From NCBI GenBank assembly GCA_937901335.1, contig CALCHC010000047.1, forward strand, positions 1 to 7,169: DNA of 7,169 bases, given 5' to 3'. Under the pieces are notes generated by a model that saw nothing but the letters and a program-made list of their open reading frames with translations, was not told the DNA's origin and did no database searches. The position numbers were made by a program, and so were the translations under genes. The stretch comes from an uncultured Phascolarctobacterium sp. (GTDB lineage Bacteria; Bacillota; Negativicutes; Acidaminococcales; Acidaminococcaceae). This document shows, in pieces, positions 1 to 4,016 of the stretch (position 1 is its first letter; the number at the start of each line of letters is the position of its first letter).

Positions 1-48
1 GGCCGTACCGTAGGCGCTGGCGTTGTATCCGAAGTAGCTGAAGCTTAA
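1..48 (+). CDS. tuf: Elongation factor Tu, C-terminal end (partial)
   Basis: Only the last 15 codons and the TAA stop are present. They read GRTVGAGVVSEVAEA, and the GRTVGAGVV(S/T) segment is the near-invariant C-terminal beta strand of EF-Tu domain 3. EF-Tu is the cytoplasmic GTPase that brings aminoacyl-tRNA to the ribosome. tuf directly upstream of rpmG-secE-nusG is a common bacterial order, which supports the call despite the short length. A hairpin-plus-T terminator follows within about 35 bases, so tuf probably ends its own transcript here. Confidence 0.93.
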   Translation, partial: GRTVGAGVVSEVAEA

Positions 49-82
49 TTTTAAGCGAAAAGTTTCCTATTAAATATTAGTT

Positions 83-117
83 AAGACCGGTCGTTTGGCC
101 GGTCTTGCTTATTGTTT
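83..117 (+). terminator. Intrinsic terminator after tuf
   Basis: AAGACCGG (83-90) pairs with CCGGTCTT (99-106), an 8-bp perfect stem with an 8-base loop. It is followed by a mixed T-rich tail (GCTTATTGTTT). The broken T tract makes it less ideal than the terminators at 3666 and 3920, so some readthrough into rpmG is possible. Confidence 0.8.
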
Positions 118-146
118 AAAAAATATAGAAATAATTAGTGTTTCTG

Positions 147-175
147 TTGACACAAGCAGATAACTGTGATACTCT
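147..175 (+). promoter_or_regulatory. Sigma70-type promoter for rpmG-secE-nusG-rplK-rplA
   Basis: A perfect -35 box TTGACA (147-152) is followed after 17 bases by TACTCT (170-175). This is a weak -10, but it has the extended -10 TG at 167-168. The A-rich stretch at about 118-138 could act as an UP element. Transcription would start near 182, giving a leader of about 50 bases before rpmG. The alternative -10 TATATT (175-180) matches consensus better but would need a 22-base spacer. The layout is shared with the rpoB promoter at 3768. Confidence 0.72.
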
Positions 176-231
176 ATATTAGCGACAATTTGTGATTGGT
201 CTATTTTATAGCATAAGCGAGGTGTAACGAG

Positions 232-381
232 ATGCGTACTTTGATTACTTTGGCATGCACTGAATGCAAACAAAGAAACTACCAAACCAATAAAAACAAA
301 AAGAACGATCCCGATCGTATCGAAATCAATAAATACTGCAAATTCTGCAAAAAACACACTCCGCACAAAGAAACCAAATAA
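232..381 (+). CDS. rpmG: 50S ribosomal protein L33 (bL33, zinc-binding form)
   Basis: A 49-residue protein with the usual L33 length and the family pattern beginning MRTLITLACTEC. Four cysteines in two CxxC pairs (Cys9/Cys12 in CTEC and Cys36/Cys39 in CKFC) form the zinc ribbon of the C+ type of L33. Such genomes may also carry a cysteine-free paralogue used under zinc starvation, but none is seen here. L33 sits near the E site of the large ribosomal subunit. The start is set by GAGGTG at 219-224, seven bases before the ATG. It is the first gene behind the promoter at 147, and secE follows after 49 bases with no intervening tRNA gene. Confidence 0.95.
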   Translation: MRTLITLACTECKQRNYQTNKNKKNDPDRIEINKYCKFCKKHTPHKETK

Positions 382-430
382 TTTAAAAGTAGTGTGACTG
401 ATTAGGTTGTAGAAGCAAGGATGTGAAGAA

Positions 431-649
431 ATGGCCGTTCCGGAAAATACTGGAGCTGAACAAAGCGGTAACAGTGTTATTCGCTTTCTGAATGAAACAA
501 AAAGCGAATTAAAAAAGGTAACCTGGCCTACCAAACAAGAGCTCATTGCTCATACCGTGGTGGTACTTATTGCAGTAGTATTCAGTTCCGCGCTGATTTG
601 GATTATTGACTTCATTATTAGTGCGTTGTTCCGTTTGATTCTGCAATAA
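431..649 (+). CDS. secE: Preprotein translocase subunit SecE
   Basis: The 72-residue product is the short, single-span form of SecE typical of Gram-positive-type lineages. E. coli SecE has two additional N-terminal spans. After a polar N terminus (about 1-17) comes the amphipathic helix with the conserved KSELKKVTWPTKQE block (24-37), then one hydrophobic membrane segment at about 42-66. SecE clamps the two halves of SecY in the inner-membrane translocon. The start is supported by AAGGATGTG (417-425), one mismatch from AAGGAGGTG, five bases before the ATG. The gene lies between rpmG and nusG, the standard secE-nusG pairing. Confidence 0.95.
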   Translation: MAVPENTGAEQSGNSVIRFLNETKSELKKVTWPTKQELIAHTVVVLIAVVFSSALIWIIDFIISALFRLILQ

Positions 650-666
650 TTTGTGGTGAGTATGTA

Positions 667-701
667 AGGAGGGAAGGGGAAGCGGTTGCTTTCCAATTAA
701 C
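667..701 (+). promoter_or_regulatory. Split ribosome binding site of nusG with a hairpin in the spacer
   Basis: The only strong Shine-Dalgarno before nusG is AGGAGGG at 667-673, with 28 bases between it and the ATG at 702. That is too far for normal use. Between them GGGAAGC (677-683) can pair with GCTTTCC (688-694), seven pairs with one G-U and a GGTT loop. If the hairpin forms, three plus seven unpaired bases remain, an effective spacing of about 10. The in-frame codons upstream offer no start and meet a TGA at 657-659, so the ATG at 702 holds. The structural role is inferred. Confidence 0.55.
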
Positions 702-1232
702 ATGGAAGAAAAACGTTGGTATGTAATCCATACTTATTCTGGCTATGAAAATAAAGTAAGCGCAAACCTGGAACGCAAGGTTCATTCCTTGGGTATGGAA
801 AACGAAATTTTCCGTATTGTTATACCTATGGAAAATGAGGTTGAAATTAAGGACGGCAAAAAACGTAGCGTTCAACGCAAAGTTTTCCCGGGCTATGTTC
901 TGGTGGAAATGATTGTAAATGACCGCAGTTGGTATGCTGTTCGTAATACTCCCGGTGTTACCGGCTTTGTTGGTTCCGGAAGTAAACCGATTCCTTTGAC
1001 TGACGATGAAGTGCGTCAAATTATGCGCTCCATGGGTGTCGAAGAGAGTCGTCCTAAAATTGATTTTCAATTGCATCAACTGGTTCGTCTCAAAACCGGT
1101 CCCTTTGCTGATTGCCTCGGCAAAGTTTCCGAAATTAACGAAGAACGTGGCAAATTGAAAGTTCTCGTTGATATGTTTGGTCGCGAAACTCCTGTTGAAA
1201 TTGATTTTACACAAGTTGAGGAAGCTGAATAA
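702..1232 (+). CDS. nusG: Transcription elongation/termination factor NusG
   Basis: A 176-residue NusG of normal length. The N-terminal NGN domain (about 1-110) opens with KRWYVIHTYSGYENKV and contains the conserved FPGYVLVEM (62-70) and RNTPGVTGFVG (81-91) segments that contact the RNA polymerase clamp helices. The KOW domain (about 125-172) contains VRLKTGPFADCLGKV and the closing FGRETPVEIDF. NusG alters pausing, links RNA polymerase to the ribosome through NusE (S10), and assists Rho. It follows secE after 52 bases. rplK starts 16 bases after its stop, with the rplK Shine-Dalgarno overlapping the gap. The start choice is discussed under the 667-701 entry. Confidence 0.97.
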   Translation: MEEKRWYVIHTYSGYENKVSANLERKVHSLGMENEIFRIVIPMENEVEIKDGKKRSVQRKVFPGYVLVEMIVNDRSWYAVRNTPGVTGFVGSGSKPIPLTDDEVRQIMRSMGVEESRPKIDFQLHQLVRLKTGPFADCLGKVSEINEERGKLKVLVDMFGRETPVEIDFTQVEEAE

Positions 1233-1248
1233 GAAGGAGGTGTAACTG

Positions 1249-1674
1249 ATGCCGAAAAAAGTCGTAAAAATGGTAAAATTGCAAGTACCGGCTGGTAAAG
1301 CTACTCCGGCTCCTCCGGTAGGTCCTGCACTCGGTCAAGCTGGTGTTAACATCATGGGCTTCGTTAAAGAATTTAACGAAAGAACCGCTCAACAAGCAGG
1401 TTTGATTATCCCTGTAGAAATCACCGTATTTGAAGACCGTTCCTTTACTTTCGTCTGCAAAACCCCGCCTGCTGCTGTTCTCTTGAAAAAAGCTGCTGGT
1501 TTGGAAAAAGCATCTGGCGTTCCTAACAGAAACAAAGTTGCTAAACTCGGTCGTGACAAAGTTCGCGAAATCGCAGAAACCAAAATGACTGACCTGAACG
1601 CTGCAAGTGTAGAAGCTGCTATGAGAATGGTAGAAGGTACTGCACGTAGCATGGGTATCGTAATCGAAGACTAA
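1249..1674 (+). CDS. rplK: 50S ribosomal protein L11 (uL11)
   Basis: The 141-residue product is standard for L11. The N-terminal domain carries the proline-rich PAPPVGPALGQAGVNIM motif (20-36), whose prolines line the thiostrepton site and give the domain its movement over the 23S GTPase-associated region. The C-terminal domain (about 70-141) binds that rRNA and includes GVPNRNKVAKLGRDKVREIA. L11 is part of the factor-binding stalk base and is needed for RelA-type stringent signalling in species studied. The perfect AAGGAGGTG (1234-1242), six bases before the ATG, predicts strong translation. rplA follows, as in most bacteria. Confidence 0.97.
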   Translation: MPKKVVKMVKLQVPAGKATPAPPVGPALGQAGVNIMGFVKEFNERTAQQAGLIIPVEITVFEDRSFTFVCKTPPAAVLLKKAAGLEKASGVPNRNKVAKLGRDKVREIAETKMTDLNAASVEAAMRMVEGTARSMGIVIED

Positions 1675-1696
1675 TTTTTAATTAGCATTTAAATTT

Positions 1697-1724
1697 GTGG
1701 GAGGTCAAAAACCGTTTGTACCAC
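1697..1724 (+). promoter_or_regulatory. L1-binding autoregulatory RNA site before rplA
   Basis: GTGG (1697-1700) pairs with CCAC (1721-1724), and GGT (1703-1705) pairs with ACC (1711-1713) around a CAAAA loop. The two stems are separated by an asymmetric internal loop, GA on one side and GTTTGTA on the other. The strands GTGGGAG and GTACCAC resemble the L1 site in 23S rRNA helices 76-77, recalled as GGUGGGAG opposite AUACCACC. Known L1 operons use such mimicry so that free L1 blocks its own translation. The rplA Shine-Dalgarno begins two bases after the hairpin, where bound L1 would cover it. Confidence 0.75.
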
Positions 1725-1742
1725 TAGGAGGAAATTACAATA

Positions 1743-2435
1743 ATGGGTAAAAAATACGTAGAAGCTTTGAAACTTATCGAAGCTGACAAATTCTATGCTC
1801 CGAAAGAAGCAGTAGAACTGGTTAAAAAAACCGCAACCGCTAAATTTGATAGCACTGTAGAAGTTGCTTTCCGTTTGGGTGTTAACCCCAAATATCCTGA
1901 CCAACAAGTTCGTGGCGCTATGGTACTGCCTCATGGCACTGGTAAAACCAAAACCGTTATGGTTTTCGCTAAAGGCCCCAAAGTTGCTGAAGCTGAAGCT
2001 GCAGGCGCAGATTTCGTTGGCGGTGAAGAATACGTAGCTAAAATTCAAGGTGGCTGGATGGACTTCGACGTTTGCATCGCTACTCCCGACATGATGGGTT
2101 TAGTTGGTCGTCTTGGTAAAATCCTCGGTCCCCGCGGCTTGATGCCGAACCCGAAAGTAGGCACCGTTACTATGGACGTAACCCGTGCTGTTACCGAATC
2201 CAAAGCTGGTAAAATCGAGTATCGTACCGATAAAGCTGGCAACGTACAAGCTCCGATTGGTAAAGTTTCCTTTACTGACGAGCAACTTTTGGAAAACTAC
2301 ATTGCTTTGGCTGAAACCTTGGTTAAAGTTAAACCGTCCGGTGCTAAAGGCCAATACATGAAAACCATCACCATGTCCACTACCATGGGCCCTGGCGTAC
2401 CGGTTGACGTATTGAAAGCTACCAGCGACAAATAA
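1743..2435 (+). CDS. rplA: 50S ribosomal protein L1 (uL1)
   Basis: The 230-residue length is typical of bacterial L1. Signature elements are GKKYVEALKLIE at the N terminus and GKILGPRGLMPNPKVGT (125-141), the family's diagnostic stretch. The C terminus KGQYMKTITMSTTMGPGV completes domain I, with domain II inserted in the middle of the chain. L1 binds the mobile L1 stalk of 23S rRNA, helps release deacylated tRNA from the E site, and represses translation of its own mRNA. The start is set by AGGAGG at 1726-1731, 11 bases before the ATG. Its own binding site appears directly upstream, so feedback control is likely. Confidence 0.97.
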   Translation: MGKKYVEALKLIEADKFYAPKEAVELVKKTATAKFDSTVEVAFRLGVNPKYPDQQVRGAMVLPHGTGKTKTVMVFAKGPKVAEAEAAGADFVGGEEYVAKIQGGWMDFDVCIATPDMMGLVGRLGKILGPRGLMPNPKVGTVTMDVTRAVTESKAGKIEYRTDKAGNVQAPIGKVSFTDEQLLENYIALAETLVKVKPSGAKGQYMKTITMSTTMGPGVPVDVLKATSDK

Positions 2436-2479
2436 TTCTAGCAATTCGTAGTTTCTAAATTTTACTAAATCAGAAGATT

Positions 2480-2597
2480 ATCGGGCCATAGACAGCAGGT
2501 GCCCCCAAAGCGTAAGTATAGTTGTAGTACGCCTGCCGAGGCTGGAGCGTGAAGATATAGACCTTCCGACCTCCGGCTACGGCCGAGAGGTCTTTTT
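2480..2597 (+). ncRNA. Ribosomal protein L10 leader (rplJL attenuator)
   Basis: The 200-base gap between rplA and rplJ contains the L10 leader known upstream of rplJL in Firmicutes. The diagnostic part is AGACAGCAGGTG (about 2490-2501) facing GCCTGCCGAGG (2531-2541). GCAGG (2495-2499) pairs with CCTGC (2532-2536) below a stem-loop of about 30 bases. A terminator hairpin lies at its 3' end. In Bacillus subtilis the L10(L12)4 complex binds this leader and promotes early termination, and the same scheme is inferred here. No convincing promoter was found just upstream, so it probably acts on readthrough from rplA. The 5' boundary is approximate. Confidence 0.88.
2568..2597 (+). terminator. Regulated terminator of the L10 leader
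   Basis: GACCTC (2568-2573) pairs with GAGGTC (2587-2592), and inside it CGGC (2574-2577) pairs with GCCG (2582-2585) around a TACG loop, with one bulged A at 2586. Five T residues follow (2593-2597). The sequence AGACCT (2559-2564) just upstream can instead pair with AGGTCT (2588-2593). That would take over the terminator's 3' arm, as expected for an antiterminator switch. Confidence 0.82.
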
Positions 2598-2635
2598 GAT
2601 TTAATAAATAACATCAAAAAAGGAGGTGCAATCCA

Positions 2636-3163
2636 ATGGCAGTTATTAGACCTGAAAAAGTTGCTAAAATTGCAGAACTGAAAGAGCTCATCTCTACTTC
2701 TAAATGCACTGTTTTAGTTGACTTCCGTGGTTTGACTGTTGCTCAGGATACCGAACTCCGCCGTAAAATGCGTGAAGCTGGCGTACACTACAGTGTAGTT
2801 AAAAACACCCTTCTCCGCATCGCAGCTCAAGAAGCTGGTATTGAAGGTTTGGAACCGGTTCTGGAACAAAACACCGCTATCGCTGTTTCTCCGGAAGATC
2901 CTGTTGCAGTTGCAAAAGTTGTTTGCGAATTCGCAAAAACCAATGACAAACTGAAAGTTAAAGTTGGCATCCTCGATGGCAAAGTAATCAGCGCTGAAGA
3001 AGTTAAAGCTGTTGCTTCCTTGCCGCCGAAAGAAGTCCTCATTGCAAAAGTTCTTGGCAGCATGCAAGCTCCCATCAGCGGTTTTGTCAATGTACTTCAA
3101 GGTACCATCCGCAACGTTGTATATGCGCTCGACGCAGTACGCAAAGCAAAAGAATCCGCATAA
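2636..3163 (+). CDS. rplJ: 50S ribosomal protein L10 (uL10)
   Basis: A 175-residue L10. The N-terminal rRNA-binding domain (about 1-110) shows the family blocks TVLVDFRGLTV (25-35), ELRRKMREAGVHYSVVKNTLL (40-60) and AIAVSPEDPVA. The C-terminal helix (about 135-175) is the scaffold that holds L12 dimers, preceded by LPPKEVLIAKVLGSMQAPISG. L10 anchors the L7/L12 stalk on the large subunit, and the L10-L12 complex is the likely repressor acting on the leader upstream. The start follows AGGAGGTG (2621-2628) by seven bases. rplL follows after 82 bases. Confidence 0.97.
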   Translation: MAVIRPEKVAKIAELKELISTSKCTVLVDFRGLTVAQDTELRRKMREAGVHYSVVKNTLLRIAAQEAGIEGLEPVLEQNTAIAVSPEDPVAVAKVVCEFAKTNDKLKVKVGILDGKVISAEEVKAVASLPPKEVLIAKVLGSMQAPISGFVNVLQGTIRNVVYALDAVRKAKESA

Positions 3164-3173
3164 TTTGTGGAAC

Positions 3174-3188
3174 GCTGCATAAGGCAGC
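3174..3188 (+). other. Small hairpin between rplJ and rplL
   Basis: GCTGC (3174-3178) pairs with GCAGC (3184-3188) around an ATAAG loop, 10 bases after the rplJ stop. The tail CTAATTTTATAAAA is not a proper T tract, so it is unlikely to be an efficient terminator. It could mark an RNA processing or stability point, since L12 is needed in several copies per L10. That role is only inference. Confidence 0.4.
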
Positions 3189-3245
3189 CTAATTTTATAA
3201 AAACAAAATTTTAAAATAATAACTTACTTTATGGAGGTATATATC

Positions 3246-3614
3246 ATGAATAAAGAACAAATCATCGAAGCTATTGAATCTATGACCGTACTCGAACTCT
3301 CTGAACTCGTAAAAGCATTGGAAGAAAAATTCGGCGTATCCGCTGCTGCTCCGGTAGCTGTTGCTGCTGCTGCTCCGGCTGAAGCTGCTGCTGCTGCTGA
3401 ACAAACCGAATTCGACGTAATCCTCGCTAACGCTGGCGCTTCCAAAATCAACGTTATCAAAGTTGTTCGCGAAGTAACCGGTTTGGGCTTGAAAGAAGCT
3501 AAAGAACTCGTTGACGGCGCTCCGAAAGCTTTGAAAGAAAAAGTTTCCAAAGCTGACGCTGAATCCTTGAAAGAAAAACTCGAAGCTGCTGGCGCAACCA
3601 TCGAAATTAAATAA
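3246..3614 (+). CDS. rplL: 50S ribosomal protein L7/L12 (bL12)
   Basis: The 122-residue product has the standard three-part L12 layout. The N-terminal dimerisation and L10-binding domain (1-32) starts MNKEQIIEAIESMTVLELSELV. An alanine-rich flexible hinge follows (about 33-52), then the C-terminal factor-recruiting domain (53-122) with EFDVIL, KINVIKVVREVTGLGLKEAKELVD and LEAAGATIEIK. L12 dimers recruit EF-Tu, EF-G, IF2 and release factors. The ATG at 3246 was chosen over the in-frame ATG at 3231, because the latter lies within the GGAGGT Shine-Dalgarno (3233-3238) and would add the non-family residues MEVYI. A strong terminator follows about 50 bases after the stop. Confidence 0.97.
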   Translation: MNKEQIIEAIESMTVLELSELVKALEEKFGVSAAAPVAVAAAAPAEAAAAAEQTEFDVILANAGASKINVIKVVREVTGLGLKEAKELVDGAPKALKEKVSKADAESLKEKLEAAGATIEIK

Positions 3615-3620
3615 TTTCGC

Positions 3621-3634
3621 GCTACGATAGTAGC
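3621..3634 (+). other. Small GATA-loop hairpin just after rplL
   Basis: GCTAC (3621-3625) pairs with GTAGC (3630-3634) around a GATA loop of the stable GNRA class. Beyond a C-A mismatch, CG (3618-3619) can also pair with CG (3636-3637). It starts a few bases after the rplL stop and precedes the terminator by about 30 bases. It might protect the 3' end of the abundant rplL message. No function can be shown. Confidence 0.35.
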
Positions 3635-3665
3635 ACGCTAGCTCGAAGAGAAATCTGACAGCTGA

Positions 3666-3700
3666 CCCCGATGCACATAGTGTGTCGGGGTTTTTTATTT
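3666..3700 (+). terminator. Strong intrinsic terminator after rplL
   Basis: CCCCGATGCAC (3666-3676) pairs with GTGTGTCGGGG (3680-3690) over 11 pairs, including two G-U pairs, around a three-base ATA loop. TTTTTTATTT follows (3691-3700). The GC-rich base and T tract make it an efficient terminator. It marks the end of the rplJL unit and separates it from rpoB. Confidence 0.93.
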
Positions 3701-3715
3701 GTGTAAAATTTTATG

Positions 3716-3767
3716 TTTTGATACCTTTTTGATACCGTTTTAAAATTTTTGTTTTTAAAACTTTTTG
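3716..3767 (+). promoter_or_regulatory. AT-rich upstream element with a direct repeat before the rpoB promoter
   Basis: TTTTGATACC occurs twice in a row (3716-3725 and 3727-3736), offset by 11 bases, about one helical turn. From 3737 to the -35 box runs a series of T and A tracts (GTTTTAAAATTTTTG, TTTTTAAAAC) that resembles an UP element for the RNA polymerase alpha subunit. The repeats lie about 70-85 bases before the expected start site and could bind a protein dimer. This is inferred from position and spacing only. Confidence 0.45.
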
Positions 3768-3796
3768 TTGACACGCATAGAACATTATGCTATTAT
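3768..3796 (+). promoter_or_regulatory. Strong sigma70-type promoter for rpoB
   Basis: TTGACA (3768-3773) is a perfect -35 box. A 17-base spacer leads to TATTAT (3791-3796), five of six matches to the -10 consensus, with an extended -10 TG at 3788-3789. The expected start site is near 3803, giving an rpoB leader of a little over 200 bases. With the terminator after rplL, this makes rpoB the head of its own transcript. Confidence 0.88.
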
Positions 3797-3835
3797 ATAT
3801 TACTACATCAACAAAATTTATTTTAAAAGGTGTTT

Positions 3836-3886
3836 ATGACAACAAATACGTTGGGTCAGTGGTTGAACGGCGTATCTTGCTTATAA
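3836..3886 (+). CDS. Possible leader peptide 1 in the rpoB leader (16 aa)
   Basis: The ORF reads MTTNTLGQWLNGVSCL and begins about 33 bases after the expected start site. AAAGGTG (3826-3832) lies just ahead of the ATG, with only three bases between, which is short but usable. I recognise no family for this peptide. Its TAA stop overlaps the ATG of a second short ORF (TAATG at 3884-3888), a layout seen with translational coupling. A chance ORF of this size is quite possible, so the case rests on its position between promoter and leader terminator. Confidence 0.3.
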   Translation: MTTNTLGQWLNGVSCL

Positions 3887-3918
3887 TGAAGGTGAAGCAC
3901 ACTCATCGAAGACAATAG
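3886..3918 (+). CDS. Possible leader peptide 2 in the rpoB leader (10 aa)
   Basis: The ORF reads MKVKHTHRRQ and its start overlaps the stop of the preceding short ORF, so it could be translated by reinitiation. It has no clear Shine-Dalgarno of its own. The TAG stop (3916-3918) is two bases before the terminator hairpin at 3920. A ribosome at the final codons would therefore cover the hairpin's 5' arm and prevent termination. The last codons include CGA and AGA for arginine, whereas the neighbouring ribosomal genes favour CGT. No known family is recognised and it may be fortuitous. Confidence 0.25.
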   Translation: MKVKHTHRRQ

Positions 3919-3919
3919 A

Positions 3920-3952
3920 CAAGGTCCTTGTGGTAAGAACCTTGTTTTTTTT
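3920..3952 (+). terminator. Intrinsic terminator inside the rpoB leader (candidate attenuator)
   Basis: CAAGGT (3920-3925) pairs with ACCTTG (3939-3944). After one C-A mismatch, CTT (3927-3929) pairs with AAG (3935-3937) around GTGGT. An unbroken run of eight T residues follows (3945-3952). It lies about 115 bases after the expected rpoB start site and 64 bases before the rpoB ATG, on the coding strand. Full termination here would shut off rpoB, so it must be leaky or regulated. I did not find a clearly stronger competing antiterminator. AAGGT at 3889-3893 could pair with ACCTT (3939-3943) but only over five pairs. Confidence 0.8.
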
Positions 3953-4016
3953 GCCTGCGATTTGCTGTGCTGGTTTTTGCGTGCCTGTGTAGAAAAATGA
4001 AGGGGTGAGTAATTAC

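Larger units (their letters stand above)
3615..4016 (+). other. 402-base rplL-rpoB intergenic control region
   Basis: This is the longest stretch without an established gene. In order it holds a small hairpin, the rplL terminator, a repeated TTTTGATACC motif, an AT-rich upstream element, the rpoB promoter, two tiny overlapping ORFs and the leader terminator. The last 64 bases (3953-4016) show no firm structure. They contain T/G-rich sequence and end in the rpoB ribosome binding site, AAGGGGTGA (4000-4008), eight bases from the ATG. No ybxB-like methyltransferase gene, found here in Bacillus, is present. Confidence 0.85.

Noticed and set aside
43..56. GCTTAA/TTAAGC inverted repeat over the tuf stop codon
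   Set aside because: It is a short AT-rich stem with a two- to four-base loop and no T tract. The GC-rich hairpin at 83-106 is the better terminator.
382..430. A tRNA gene between rpmG and secE, as in some genomes
   Set aside because: The gap is only 49 bases, with no cloverleaf or tRNA sequence features.
109..546. A 145-codon - strand open frame over the rpmG-secE region
   Set aside because: It covers the tuf terminator tail, the promoter, rpmG and part of secE in antisense and resembles no known protein. It is a shadow of real + strand genes.
2404..2470. A separate promoter for the L10 leader (TTGACG at 2404, TTGAAA at 2413)
   Set aside because: Neither box has a reasonable -10 at 16-18 bases, and both lie within the end of rplA. 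The AT-rich candidates near 2463 lack a -35.
3189..3217. A promoter between rplJ and rplL using TAAAAT (3212-3217) to raise L12 output
   Set aside because: The -10 is good, but the sequence 17 bases upstream (CTAATT) does not resemble a -35 and there is no extended -10 TG. The AT-rich gap explains the match.
3231..3248. Alternative rplL start at ATG 3231
   Set aside because: This ATG overlaps the GGAGGT ribosome binding site and would add MEVYI, absent from L12 proteins. The ATG at 3246 has correct spacing and the family N terminus.
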